Assembly: GCA_964521425.1 (NCBI GenBank)
Contig: CAZFRO010000009.1
Coordinates: forward strand, 1-64,000
From: Joyebacterum sp964521425
Lineage (GTDB): Bacteria; Joyebacterota; Joyebacteria; Joyebacterales; Joyebacteraceae
Direction: 5' to 3'
DNA: 64,000 bases
The notes under the pieces were generated by a model. It ran no database searches. It saw only the letters and a list, made by a program, of their open reading frames with translations, and had not been told where the DNA came from. How positions within the stretch are numbered: the first letter of the stretch is position 1; every line of letters begins with the position of its first letter. Below, one piece after another: positions 1 through 8,871 of the stretch. The position numbers and the translations under genes are program-made.

Positions 1-1
1 C

Positions 2-78
<77 letters not shown>

Positions 79-134
79 TCATGTACGACCCCTACCTATA
101 TAGCACGGTGGCAGTTACGGGTCAAGGTGTTTCG

Positions 135-1664
135 CTAAAACTCGCTTTCAAGTGCCTGAACGAGCTCTTCCTCGATCTCAGCCGGCTCACCGAGCATCCC
201 AGTGGCTCGGAAGAGCATGCGTCCGGTCCTCCCGTCGATCCAGATACTCACCCTGTAGCTCGGCCAGTAGGTCCGGATCGAGAGCCCTATGATGAAGAGC
301 GTGATGGCGATGTAGAGAGGCGTTACGCCCGGATCGTGTCTGTATGAGAGGACGCTGGCCTCGTACGGGTTCTCGAGCATCAACGTCACGCCATCGATAT
401 CGAGCGGCTCCTCGGCCGAAAGATCTCCGATCTCGATCGGCTCCTCGGACGTTTCATCTTCCTCTCCGGCCCCATCGTCTCCGTAGCCACCCGCATCCGC
501 GACAACGTCGTCCGTCTCAGTCGAGGCGACGTCTTCGCCCTCGGGTTCCTCAGCCGGTGGCTGCCACTTGAGCGGAACGTGCGGCACGACCGGAACGGGC
601 TCGTGGTACTTCTGAAAGAGCGTCCCGACATAGAGCGCGCCAGGGAAGAACATCCCGTCGACGGATTCGAGCGAGAACGGCACGTAGGCATCTGCTGTGA
701 TGCGCTCGATCTCCTCGCCGTCGCTCAGAACGACGACATCGTACTCCTGCTCGTACGCCATCTGATAGAACGTAAGCCCCGAGACACGGAGCGGCCGGTT
801 CACCTCCACGATCAGCGACTTCGGCGCGTCAGTCGGCGATGCGCCGTCTTCGCGCGCAGAGAGATTGCTCAACCAGTCCTTGGGGTAGTATTTCCCTTCG
901 TGAAGTTCCCACTCGGTAACGAACTCGGCGAGTGTGATCTCGACGTAGCGCTCCTCCCAACCCACGGTATCGCGCCTCACACCGGCGAAAGGATGAAGAC
1001 TCCCGATGCCCCAATCGGCCAGCCTGTTGCTGAATCTGAAGATGCCGGTGTCGCTGCTCACGGTCGCCACCGTCTCCGGCTCTCCCGGCCACAGCGTGAC
1101 ATCGCCTTCGAAGGAGAGAAGGGCAGAGAGAAGGAAACCGACGATGGCGATTGCCAGTGCCAGGTGGTAGAGCAGACTCACTCCCTCCGGCCACGGCCCA
1201 CGCCGTGCGGTGATTGCATCTCCCGTATCCGATAGGACCTTGTAACCCTTCGTGGCGAGAACCTCGCGAGCATGCTTGGCGCCCCCGGTGTCGCCGCCCG
1301 CCAGGCCGACAGCCCTGGCGTGGCTCGGGATCCGAGTGCGCGACCCAGCCCCCTTGCGTCCCGACAGCCTCACGACGCTGCAGACGATGAGGTTGAGAAG
1401 GAGGATGAGCCCGAGAATCAGGAAGTACTTGGTGTGGAAGAGGTTCAGTAGCCCTATCTTCGAGAAGGCGAGGTATCTGGCCTCACCCCAGGATTCGATG
1501 TAGGTCTCCGCCCCGTACCCTTGAGGGAAGACCGAGCCGACCACCATCGTGATACCCATGATGATCAGGAGCCAGACCGCGAGTCGCATCCTCGACAGCT
1601 CACGGAACAGCCACTGGCAGGGCCTGACCCAGGCCGAACGTGTCTCTTTCTTCTGTCCAGTCAT
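135..1664 (-). CDS. resB: ResB/CcsB-like cytochrome c biogenesis protein
   Basis: 509-residue membrane protein of the system II cytochrome c maturation pathway, which with CcsA forms the haem delivery and ligation complex. Transmembrane helices lie near residues 27-47, 80-100 and 165-185, followed by a long extracytoplasmic region and a last helix near 445-465, the ResB layout. The N-terminal MRLAVWLLIIMGITMVVGSVFPQ block is typical. An acidic low-complexity stretch (about residues 370-420, rich in E and D) is longer than usual. ATG start preceded by GGGAGA. It follows ccsA with a 12-bp gap, so the two are almost certainly co-transcribed. Confidence 0.9.
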   Translation of the reverse strand: MTGQKKETRSAWVRPCQWLFRELSRMRLAVWLLIIMGITMVVGSVFPQGYGAETYIESWGEARYLAFSKIGLLNLFHTKYFLILGLILLLNLIVCSVVRLSGRKGAGSRTRIPSHARAVGLAGGDTGGAKHAREVLATKGYKVLSDTGDAITARRGPWPEGVSLLYHLALAIAIVGFLLSALLSFEGDVTLWPGEPETVATVSSDTGIFRFSNRLADWGIGSLHPFAGVRRDTVGWEERYVEITLAEFVTEWELHEGKYYPKDWLSNLSAREDGASPTDAPKSLIVEVNRPLRVSGLTFYQMAYEQEYDVVVLSDGEEIERITADAYVPFSLESVDGMFFPGALYVGTLFQKYHEPVPVVPHVPLKWQPPAEEPEGEDVASTETDDVVADAGGYGDDGAGEEDETSEEPIEIGDLSAEEPLDIDGVTLMLENPYEASVLSYRHDPGVTPLYIAITLFIIGLSIRTYWPSYRVSIWIDGRTGRMLFRATGMLGEPAEIEEELVQALESEF

Positions 1665-1676
1665 GAGGTCTCCCTG

Positions 1677-2618
1677 TTATCCGTAGACGTGAAGGCTCGG
1701 AATGCCAAAGAGCTTGGCAAGCCACGAGACGCCCACGAAGGTGGTTATCATACACAGAAACGCGACGATCATGATCACGGAGGATGGTGCGCCCCTCCAG
1801 GTCGGCCGCACTCTCGCGTGAAGATAGAGGGCGAATGCGAACCACGTGATGAGGGACCATGTCTCCTTCGGATCCCACTGCCAGTAGACACCCCAGGCCT
1901 CGTTCGCCCATGCCGCGCCCGACATTATGCCGAATGTCAGCATGGGGAAGCCGAAGAGCACCAATTGGTGCACGGAGCGGTGGAATTTGGGCAGGTTCTC
2001 CTGTGTGATCCCGTAGTCGCCGTTAACCCTGAACGGCCAGACCAGGAGTCTGAGGGGCCACCAGAGGATGGCAGGGAACTCACGCCGCCCGAGCTTCCAC
2101 AACAGGATCTGGAGCAGATAGGATATCTCGACCGCGAATGCGACGATGAAGATCGCGTACGACGCAAAGGCGATCGCGACATGCCAGGCGAACCAACTGC
2201 TCTGCAGCGCGGGGTAGAGCGGCCTGATTGCCGAGCTTTGCCCCAGGAGTGCATAGGCGACTGCGCCTCCTGCGACAAGAGCGACGAAGAAACCTGGAAG
2301 GCGGACCTTCCTGCGCCACTCGGTGATCAGGTATGCGAGGACGGCCGTCCAGGCGAAGAACGAGAGGCTCTCATAGAGCGTCTGAAACGGGGGTCGGCCG
2401 AGTACTATGCCACGAACGACTATCATCACGGTCTGACAGCTCGCAGCCCCCGCGAGGGCCATTGTAGCACCTCCTCGCACGACGCGAATCTTCGGGAACG
2501 CCAAGTGCGCAATGTAGAGGAGCACTGCTGCGGCATAGAACCACAGCGACGCCCACAGAAAGCCGTGCTCGATCGCCAGGCGTGCGACGTCTGCCTGTAC
2601 CAGAATTTCAGGATCCAC
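1677..2618 (-). CDS. ccsA: CcsA/ResC-like haem transport protein of cytochrome c synthesis
   Basis: 313-residue polytopic protein with about eight transmembrane helices. The haem-binding WWD signature is present (WGVYWQWDPKETWSLITW, about residues 240-257), and histidines flank it in membrane helices. With ResB it exports haem and attaches it to apocytochrome c. The GTG start at 2618 is preceded by GGAGG with good spacing. The upstream secreted-protein gene ends 11 bp before it, so all three may share a transcript. It implies periplasmic c-type cytochromes and a respiratory lifestyle. Confidence 0.92.
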   Translation of the reverse strand: MDPEILVQADVARLAIEHGFLWASLWFYAAAVLLYIAHLAFPKIRVVRGGATMALAGAASCQTVMIVVRGIVLGRPPFQTLYESLSFFAWTAVLAYLITEWRRKVRLPGFFVALVAGGAVAYALLGQSSAIRPLYPALQSSWFAWHVAIAFASYAIFIVAFAVEISYLLQILLWKLGRREFPAILWWPLRLLVWPFRVNGDYGITQENLPKFHRSVHQLVLFGFPMLTFGIMSGAAWANEAWGVYWQWDPKETWSLITWFAFALYLHARVRPTWRGAPSSVIMIVAFLCMITTFVGVSWLAKLFGIPSLHVYG

Positions 2619-2629
2619 GATGCCTCCAT

Positions 2630-4159
2630 TTATCGCAGGACTACTGCCTTCCTCTGATCGCTTGCGCGACCGTCCGAGAGCACAACAAGATAGACACCGG
2701 ACGCGACACGCACGCCGGCGTCATCCTTCATGTCCCATGTCTCCTCGTGCTCTCCGGGGCCCCCGGTCCAGAGTCTCCGGACCAGTCTTCCCACTGTATT
2801 ATAGATGCTGATCTGTCCCGCCGGTCTCCCTGCCATCGAGAAACTCAGCCGCAGTTCCGACGAACATGGCTGCGGCCACGCGGAGTGAAGCGCCAGTACT
2901 CCGATCTGCCCATCGTTCGCGATCCCCGTTCCTGAGGCCACTATCGCCGGCGCGGTCTCGACTGTGAGAGCCCCATCGCTGAACGAGAAGTAGTACTCGT
3001 GATCTCCCGGTTCGAGACTCACTTCCAGCTCAAACGGAACGCCCGCCGCATAGTCCCGATCCGGTCCGGGGCAATCCATCACGTGGGCCTCTCCATCGAT
3101 CACGACATCTCTCGTCACAGCAAGATGGCCGTCTCCATCGGTGTACGTGACCTCGAAGCGTATCAGTGTGTCGGGGAAGACTCCGACCACCGGCTCAGCA
3201 AGTACGTTCGTCAGCGCCGGAGCAGTGTTCACTCCCGGTGACAGCCCGTCGGAGCGCTGGTAGAAGGCGTACACGTTCGTCTGGTCGTTCGTCCATCGTT
3301 CTGTCGTAATCAATGATGTTGCCGTGCCGGCGCCCGCGCCGTAGTAACCGCTTGGATTGTCCGGACCGAAGCCCGGGTCCGCAATCAGATCGGCGATGCT
3401 GCACCGCATGTGCAGCTCACCGCCGATGATGTTGGCTTCTATGTCACCGACGCGGACCAAGCTCGTGTCGCGGGCGTCGATGGCGTAGAGGCCGGTCGAG
3501 ACCAGAACAGGCACGTCAGCGTAGACCATGGCGAGCGCGATACTGTCGACCTGAGCGTCCGGGTTCCCGACCACGGCCGAGTAGATATACCAGGGTCCGA
3601 ACAGCCCACCCGTTGTGGGCCAGGTCCCCGTGGCGTTCGAAAGAGACGCATAGATGTAGTCGTCGGAGTATCCGAATCGCGCGCCCGTAAGATCGAGTGC
3701 GTAAGTGTAGATCTCGACGGCATCTCCGGCCGGCTCATCAGCGGGGTCGACCATGAGGTTCAGCGGTGGAGGAAAGACGTCGGCGTAGTTCTTGGGAGCG
3801 GTGAAGGCCGCCGCGGAATCGCTAGCGACCAGAAAACGATAGAGGAGTTCCCCGTCCGGCATTGGATAGGCTGCCTCCCATGTGTCCGGACTGCCCGGGA
3901 CGGCATCGAGCAGGAAGCTCGTCCACGTCCCCTGGGCGTCGGTAGAGAAGAGCACCGACGCATCGCCCGCTGCCACGGGTGGCAGATCATCCGTGATATC
4001 GACGTTGATGATGACATCGGCGAAAGGAACCGGAGCGCTGGTCGCGATGTCGTCGATGAATGGGGGAGTGGTGTCGCGTGTCACTGTTATTGCCGGGAGT
4101 GCGGATGCAATGGCCAGAACAGATGCGGCAACAAGCGCGCACAGGATCACGGATCTCAA
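2630..4159 (-). CDS. Secreted protein with FlgD-like C-terminal sorting-type domain
   Basis: 509 residues with an N-terminal signal peptide (about 1-21). The middle has beta-rich regions, including a segment resembling carbohydrate-binding or glucodextranase-like C-terminal domains (about 130-290) and Ig-like stretches. The last about 85 residues match the FlgD Ig-like / C-terminal secretion fold common in FCB bacteria (IYNTVGRLVRRLW, then GVYLVVL and a basic KAVVLR end). TTG start at 4159 with GGGAGGAC upstream. Its substrate is unknown; the central domain assignment is tentative. It sits between ftsB and ccsA on the same strand. Confidence 0.7.
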   Translation of the reverse strand: MRSVILCALVAASVLAIASALPAITVTRDTTPPFIDDIATSAPVPFADVIINVDITDDLPPVAAGDASVLFSTDAQGTWTSFLLDAVPGSPDTWEAAYPMPDGELLYRFLVASDSAAAFTAPKNYADVFPPPLNLMVDPADEPAGDAVEIYTYALDLTGARFGYSDDYIYASLSNATGTWPTTGGLFGPWYIYSAVVGNPDAQVDSIALAMVYADVPVLVSTGLYAIDARDTSLVRVGDIEANIIGGELHMRCSIADLIADPGFGPDNPSGYYGAGAGTATSLITTERWTNDQTNVYAFYQRSDGLSPGVNTAPALTNVLAEPVVGVFPDTLIRFEVTYTDGDGHLAVTRDVVIDGEAHVMDCPGPDRDYAAGVPFELEVSLEPGDHEYYFSFSDGALTVETAPAIVASGTGIANDGQIGVLALHSAWPQPCSSELRLSFSMAGRPAGQISIYNTVGRLVRRLWTGGPGEHEETWDMKDDAGVRVASGVYLVVLSDGRASDQRKAVVLR

Positions 4160-4241
4160 GACGTCCTCCCCTTGTTGGATAGCTCCACTTCGCGTGACCG
4201 CGCCAGTACCCTGCCGTGCCCGCCGGTTGGTCCGGTGGTCC

Positions 4242-4646
4242 CTACTCTCCGTCGGTAGTCTCTTCGCTCAGTCTGTACACGATCTCCCCGTCCTTGATCA
4301 TGCCGCACTCCTCGCGTGCGACCTTCTCAATGGTCCAGGGGTCGTGCTCGAGATCATCCCGGCGCTTCGTCGCCTCCGCCTTCGCGTCCTCAAGAACCCC
4401 GATCTCATCTTCTAGATCGGATCGCATGCCCCTGAGTCCGAATATGGAGAAGAAGCCGGTGTCTCCCATGATCACCACCGCAACGAACCAGAGCGCAATC
4501 GCCCATGCGAGGATGCCGAGCACCTTCGCGGGCGCACCGCTCCCGTAATCGGTGATGACCTTGCGCAAGAACGGAGGGGCCTTCTTCGATCCGGCCCTCG
4601 GTCGCGCCGGCCTCTTGCGTCTGTTCACTCCAGAGGGATTGGGCAC
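4242..4646 (-). CDS. ftsB: FtsB/DivIC family septum formation protein
   Basis: 134-residue protein with a basic cytoplasmic N-terminus, one transmembrane helix (about residues 39-58) and a periplasmic coiled coil (LEDEIGVLEDAKAEATKRRD) followed by the DPWTIEKVAREECGMIKDGE block typical of FtsB/DivIC. In this family the protein bridges FtsL and FtsQ in the divisome. The reading frame is open further upstream into eno, but GTG 4646 with GGAGAGG upstream gives the family length. It directly follows eno, the classic eno-ftsB order. Confidence 0.85.
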   Translation of the reverse strand: MPNPSGVNRRKRPARPRAGSKKAPPFLRKVITDYGSGAPAKVLGILAWAIALWFVAVVIMGDTGFFSIFGLRGMRSDLEDEIGVLEDAKAEATKRRDDLEHDPWTIEKVAREECGMIKDGEIVYRLSEETTDGE

Positions 4647-4680
4647 GCCTCGACATCCTCTCCGGTTCTCAATAACGCCG

Positions 4681-5961
4681 CTAGTCGCGGCCGTAGACTG
4701 CCTTGCCCGGGAACTGGGCCGTGTCGCCAAGCTCCTCCTCAATGCGCAGGAGCTGGTTGTACTTGCAGAGGCGATCGGTTCTCGATGCGGAACCGGTCTT
4801 TATCTGTCCGGCGTTCACGGCGACGGCGAAGTCGGCGATCATCGTGTCCTCTGTCTCGCCCGAGCGGTGCGAGATGACGCTCGTGAAGCCGTTTCGGTGC
4901 GCAATCTCCACCGTGTCGAGCGTCTCGGTTATCGTCCCTATCTGATTGAGCTTGATGAGAATCGAGTTGGCACTGCCTTCCTCAATCCCGCGAGACAGCC
5001 GCTCAGGATTCGTGACGAAGATATCATCTCCGACTATCTGGATCTTGTCGCCCAGGCGCTCGGTCATTTTCGCCCAGCCCTCCCAATCGTCCTCGCCGAG
5101 CCCGTCCTCGATCGAGATGATTGGGTGCTTGCCGACGAGCATCTCGTAGAACTCGATCATTTCATCGCTCGACTTCGTGGCGCCCTCGGCCGCAAGGACG
5201 TACTTCCCGTCCTTCATGAACTCGCTGGCGGCGGCGTCGAGCGCGATGAAGACGTCGTCGCCCGGTGCGTATCCGGCGTTTCCGATGGCCTCTACGATGA
5301 CCTCGATGGCCTCTTCATTCGAGCCGAGATTTGGGGCGAATCCGCCCTCGTCACCGACTGATACGGAGAGCCCCTTCTTCTTCAGAACGGCCTTGAGTGC
5401 GTGGAAGACCTCAGTGCCCGCCCGGAGCGCCTCGGCGAAGTTCTCAGCACCTGCGGGAACTATCATGAACTCCTGGATGTCCACGTTGTTGTCCGCGTGC
5501 TTGCCGCCGTTAAGAACGTTCATCATCGGAACGGGGAGAAGGCACGCGCTGATGCCGCCGATGTGGCGATAGAGAGGCACCTCGAGGACGTCCGCCGCCG
5601 CTCTGGCACAGGCCATCGAGACGCCGAGCATGGCGTTGGCGCCGAGAGTCGCCTTGTTATCTGTTCCGTCGAGAGCGAGGAGCATCTCGTCGATCGCAAT
5701 CTGCTCGTCGGCATCGAAGCCCACGATCTCCGGGGCGATGATCTCGTTCACGTTCTGCACTGCCTTGAGGACACCCTTCCCGAGATAGCGACTCTTGTCA
5801 CCGTCTCTGAGTTCGACGGCCTCGTGCGTACCGGTCGACGCGCCCGACGGGACGGCCGCTCTCCCCAGGATGCCGGAATCGAGCAGTACGTCTACCTCTA
5901 CTGTGGGGTTTCCTCGGGAGTCGAGGATCTCTCGCGCGAATACATCGGTGATCGTGGTCAT
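4681..5961 (-). CDS. eno: Enolase
   Basis: 426 residues, full family length, beginning TTITDVFAREILDSRGNPTVEV. The enzyme interconverts 2-phosphoglycerate and phosphoenolpyruvate. Visible signatures: GASTGTHEAVELRDGD, the SVGDEGGFAPN block, the SIEDGLGEDDW magnesium-binding region, ILIKLNQIGT with the catalytic lysine, and SHRSGETED. ATG 5961 has GGAG seven bases upstream; the longer open frame runs into the promoter. It is first in the eno-ftsB unit with a strong sigma70 promoter upstream. Confidence 0.98.
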   Translation of the reverse strand: MTTITDVFAREILDSRGNPTVEVDVLLDSGILGRAAVPSGASTGTHEAVELRDGDKSRYLGKGVLKAVQNVNEIIAPEIVGFDADEQIAIDEMLLALDGTDNKATLGANAMLGVSMACARAAADVLEVPLYRHIGGISACLLPVPMMNVLNGGKHADNNVDIQEFMIVPAGAENFAEALRAGTEVFHALKAVLKKKGLSVSVGDEGGFAPNLGSNEEAIEVIVEAIGNAGYAPGDDVFIALDAAASEFMKDGKYVLAAEGATKSSDEMIEFYEMLVGKHPIISIEDGLGEDDWEGWAKMTERLGDKIQIVGDDIFVTNPERLSRGIEEGSANSILIKLNQIGTITETLDTVEIAHRNGFTSVISHRSGETEDTMIADFAVAVNAGQIKTGSASRTDRLCKYNQLLRIEEELGDTAQFPGKAVYGRD

Positions 5962-6042
5962 TGTCACTCCAGTTGGTAGGCCTCTTGATCCATCAGTCGG
6001 TGGGAACAACGATTCTCGGTCGGAATGTCCGAGCGTTCCGAA

Positions 6043-6072
6043 ATCATATTGACCGTCTACGCCGGGTGTCAA
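6043..6072 (-). promoter_or_regulatory. Sigma70-type promoter of eno
   Basis: On the minus strand TTGACA (6072-6067) and TATGAT (6048-6043) are separated by 18 bp, about 80 bp upstream of the eno start codon. Both hexamers are near consensus. Confidence 0.75.
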
Positions 6073-6153
6073 GCGGAAAGGGCCACCAAGCGCAGTCTTA
6101 GCGCCCAGAGAGCGTATCACTTCCCGACTGCTGACGAGGGGTCAGGAATTATT

Positions 6154-6182
6154 TTGACACGACTGGTGGGGGGTGGTAGTAT
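6154..6182 (+). promoter_or_regulatory. Sigma70-type promoter of the HTH-M29 gene
   Basis: TTGACA at 6154-6159 and TAGTAT at 6177-6182 with a 17-bp spacer, about 130 bp before the GTG start at 6314. It is divergent from the eno promoter. Confidence 0.65.
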
Positions 6183-6220
6183 TGCGCTGGAAAGCTGGAC
6201 TATTGCATTGAACTAGGCGT

Positions 6221-6265
6221 CCCGGGCTTGCCGCCCATCCCCAGGGAGGAACCTACAAGCCCGGG
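6221..6265 (+). promoter_or_regulatory. 10-bp perfect inverted repeat in the 5' leader
   Basis: CCCGGGCTTG (6221-6230) and CAAGCCCGGG (6256-6265) form a perfect inverted repeat around a 25-nt loop. It lies between the promoter and the start codon of the HTH-M29 gene. A second, weaker stem (about 6289-6320) would overlap the Shine-Dalgarno region. It could be an operator for the encoded HTH or a translational control hairpin; no tract of T follows it. Confidence 0.45.
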
Positions 6266-6313
6266 CTCGCCCCGCACGATACCGCGCTCCCACTTACGAG
6301 AGGATGCTGCAAA

Positions 6314-7831
6314 GTGGAGCAGGATGGTCTCCAGAGACAGCCAGTAGACGAGAGATCGCCGGAGCGCGATCTCACTGTCGTTGAGAAGCAAGGCCAGATC
6401 AAAGCCCTCTCCAACCCGGAGAGGGTTCGCATTCTCACGCTACTGATCGAACGCCCAGGTACGGCCAAGCAGGTGGCCGACTGGATCGGTGGGACGCGCG
6501 GCCGCGTTCACTATCATGTGAAGGAGCTTGAGAAAGCTGGACTCGTGCAGATAGTGGCGAAGGTCGAGAAGGGCGGCGTGCTTGAGAAATACTACCGGGC
6601 GGTTGCCCGGAACTTCTATGTGGCACGCGGCATTGGGGAGCACGTCGGACTCGCGGGTGATGTCCGGCGGATGATCTCGGAGAGTATGCTCGACTGGAGA
6701 CGGAAGCAGATCCTCGAGGTTGACCAGGACGAGATCGCGGTCAAGGTCGCGCGAGATTGCCTTCAGATCAAGGTCGACGATGTCGTACTGATCAAAGGCG
6801 AGTTCGTTCACCGCAGCATCATTGAGCCTCTGAGCAGAGCGCTCGAGTCGCTGGGGGCACACTGCCTCGTCGCATTCTCGGACTGTTCGGACAACGGGTT
6901 CATTCTGAAGTGGAAGGACGACCTCGCGGCCGTCATCGTGATCGAGGAGCCGATTCACTATCTGGGAGAAGAGAGCGGGACGATCGACCAGCAGCTTCAC
7001 GGCTCGAAGCGTCTCGAGTTCATGAAGGAACTCGTCGCCAGTGGCATGGAGCATCTGTATGCCGGAGTCCCGGGGTACCCACTGGAGAATCCGGTCTGTC
7101 GCGCGCTCATTGATGCAGGGAAGCGTGTCATCTATATGGGGTATCCCACTCCCGAGAAGGCCGAGGTCATGGGGTTGGACTACAGGCATCTCCACGATGC
7201 CTGGTGGACTGCGCTCGATGTTGACTATCACGCACTCGCGGAGCGCTGCCGTGTGTTGGGAGATCGGATAGGCGAGAGCCGTGAAGTCAGGATGACGTCA
7301 CCGGGTGGTGGCGATCTCACGTTCCTTGTCGAGGGGCGCGAGATATTCCTCGACGATGGCATCATCTCCGATTGGGAAGTGGGGCGCGGGCGAGGTTGGG
7401 GACACCTTCCTGCCGGGAAGGTGATCGTCGCTCCCATCGCAGGGACGGCGAACGGCACGATGCACTCGGAGATGACCGACTACTTCGGCGTCGCGATCCG
7501 CGACATCCGCATCGAGTTCAGAAACGGTGAGATCGTCTCCGCGACGGCCGGTGAGAACGAGGAGCTTCTCTCTCTGGTGTTGTCGGAGAGCAGTGGTGAT
7601 AGCGGGAAGGTCGGTGGTTTTGAAATTGGAGCCAATCCAGAGGTTCGGAATCCGATCGGCTACACTGTCTGGGACAGTAAGTCGTACGGTGACGCCGCGC
7701 TCTGGATCGGTGACAACAGACTGATCGGCGGGGAGAATGAGGCCACGCTGTCGTGGGGCTTCATGATCGTCAGACCGACGGTCTATCTGGACGGAAAGAA
7801 GATACTGGAGGAACGCGAGTTCGATATCTGA
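6314..7831 (+). CDS. ArsR-type HTH fused to a degenerate M29 aminopeptidase-like domain
   Basis: 505 residues. Residues about 25-95 form a winged helix of the ArsR kind (IKALSNPERVRILTLL, then a recognition region TRGRVHYHVKELEKAGLV). Residues about 140-505 resemble the M29 aminopeptidase T fold (COG2309), with PGGGDLTFLVEG, PAGKVIVAP, NGTM and a GENEATLSWGF tail. By my alignment several metal ligands are replaced: the Glu of GEVFTAP is Lys, and the His and Asp of the terminal HWD are Ser and Gly. It may therefore be a ligand-sensing regulator built on a dead enzyme, or another M29-fold activity. GTG start with GAGAGGA upstream; gene stands alone behind its own promoter. Confidence 0.7.
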   Translation: MEQDGLQRQPVDERSPERDLTVVEKQGQIKALSNPERVRILTLLIERPGTAKQVADWIGGTRGRVHYHVKELEKAGLVQIVAKVEKGGVLEKYYRAVARNFYVARGIGEHVGLAGDVRRMISESMLDWRRKQILEVDQDEIAVKVARDCLQIKVDDVVLIKGEFVHRSIIEPLSRALESLGAHCLVAFSDCSDNGFILKWKDDLAAVIVIEEPIHYLGEESGTIDQQLHGSKRLEFMKELVASGMEHLYAGVPGYPLENPVCRALIDAGKRVIYMGYPTPEKAEVMGLDYRHLHDAWWTALDVDYHALAERCRVLGDRIGESREVRMTSPGGGDLTFLVEGREIFLDDGIISDWEVGRGRGWGHLPAGKVIVAPIAGTANGTMHSEMTDYFGVAIRDIRIEFRNGEIVSATAGENEELLSLVLSESSGDSGKVGGFEIGANPEVRNPIGYTVWDSKSYGDAALWIGDNRLIGGENEATLSWGFMIVRPTVYLDGKKILEEREFDI

Positions 7832-8038
7832 CGTAGTACTGGCACCTATTGCCCGAAGAGGTCGATTCGGGTAGATGCCCGGGGCCCCGGTCGCGGGAGT
7901 CCGGCGCCCCAGATTGCCTGGCACAGAGAACAGGGGCTTGTACTTCGTAAACATGAGTTCCGATGACAGGAACGACTGCCACAAGGAGGTGCAGAAAATC
8001 GTGCTATTGAAGTAGGGGCGGCCCGTGGAGGAGTCACA

Positions 8039-8140
8039 GTGCGGGAAGAGCCCGATAGCTGTAGCACAGGCAGCATTCCTGACTTACGCTTGGGGGGCAC
8101 ACGTTGTGCCCCTCAGTCGTTTAGGAGAGGATTCGTTTGA
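8039..8140 (+). CDS. Possible 33-residue leader ORF overlapping the next start
   Basis: GTG 8039 is preceded by GGAGGAGTCACA. The frame encodes 33 residues and its TGA (8138-8140) overlaps the TTG start at 8137, a typical translational-coupling arrangement. The peptide resembles nothing I know. The rest of 7832-8136 holds no other gene that I can see. Confidence 0.3.
   Translation: MREEPDSCSTGSIPDLRLGGTRCAPQSFRRGFV
8094..8112 (+). promoter_or_regulatory. 8-bp GC-rich hairpin before the methyltransferase start
   Basis: GGGGCACA, loop CGT, TGTGCCCC. It ends nine bases before the Shine-Dalgarno AGGAGAGG of the TTG-initiated gene. No T-tract follows, so it is more likely an RNA control element or operator than a terminator. 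Confidence 0.4.
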
Positions 8141-8856
8141 ACAAGCGGTCCGACATAGAGCGCTGGATCTTAGGCAACCTGTCGCCGCGGCGGACGACCA
8201 CGGCCGAGCTTGCGTACGAGCGGATGGAGTCGCAGTCCGGCGAGTGCCTGGCTGTCTTGTACCAGCCGCTCGATCACACAAGGCGGATGCACTGGCACGA
8301 TGTGGCGATCGTGAGCGCATTCGCACGGGCGATGGGAGATGCCGGGAGCGTTCTCGATATCGGGCCCGGCGATGGATGGCCGTCACTTCGGATGGCGGAT
8401 CGCTTCTCCCGGATCGTCGGCATCGATCCTTCCCCGAAGCGTGTGCGTGTCCAGCAGGAGAACGCGGCGCGGCTTGGGATTCTGAATGTCGAGTTCCTGG
8501 TGATGGACGCCGAAGCGATGTCGTTTGAGGATGCGTCGTTCGACGGCGTGTGTGCCGCCTCCTCGATCGAGCAGTGCGACGATCCGGCCGCAGCGCTTGC
8601 CGAGGTGCACCGAGTGCTCAGGCCGGGCGGGACGCTCGACGAGCTTCTTGGATCCACAGGCTTCGGCGAGATCAAGCATCTGGATCATCGCATACCGCTC
8701 GTGCACGAGGCCTTCGACGCGGCCGAGAGCGACGGGCGGCTGGATGAGTACGCCTCCACCTTCGTTCAGGTCTGTGAAGAGATCGGGGCTCGGGTGGTGG
8801 ACGATGCAACACCGGGTCAGGGCAGCTTCGTGATTGCACGAAAACCACCCCGCTGA
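8137..8856 (+). CDS. Class I SAM-dependent methyltransferase, internally shortened
   Basis: 239 residues. The Rossmann motif I is VLDIGPGDGWPSLRMA (about 72-87), followed by acidic IVGIDPSPKR, the motif II region FLVMDAEAMSFEDASFDGV and the motif III LRPGGTL. These are the features of UbiE/Methyltransf_11 enzymes; the substrate is unknown. Immediately after RPGGTL the sequence jumps to DELLGSTGFGEIKHLD, so the usual strand-helix segment between them seems to be missing, which suggests an internal deletion. TTG start with AGGAGAGG seven bases upstream. It is followed 15 bp later by a second methyltransferase. Confidence 0.75.
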   Translation: MNKRSDIERWILGNLSPRRTTTAELAYERMESQSGECLAVLYQPLDHTRRMHWHDVAIVSAFARAMGDAGSVLDIGPGDGWPSLRMADRFSRIVGIDPSPKRVRVQQENAARLGILNVEFLVMDAEAMSFEDASFDGVCAASSIEQCDDPAAALAEVHRVLRPGGTLDELLGSTGFGEIKHLDHRIPLVHEAFDAAESDGRLDEYASTFVQVCEEIGARVVDDATPGQGSFVIARKPPR

Positions 8857-8871
8857 TTCCAGGAGGGACCA

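Noticed and set aside
1521..2657. 378-codon plus-strand frame opposite ccsA and resB
   Set aside because: It is antisense to two clear membrane-protein genes, has no Shine-Dalgarno or family similarity, and reflects GC-rich codon bias.
4651..4742. Longer N-terminus for FtsB reaching into eno
   Set aside because: The extension has no similarity, and GTG 4646 with GGAGAGG gives the normal length.
7842..7856. TGGCAC followed by TTGC near the end of the HTH-M29 gene
   Set aside because: The spacing between GG and GC is 8 bases rather than 10, so it cannot be a sigma54 promoter.
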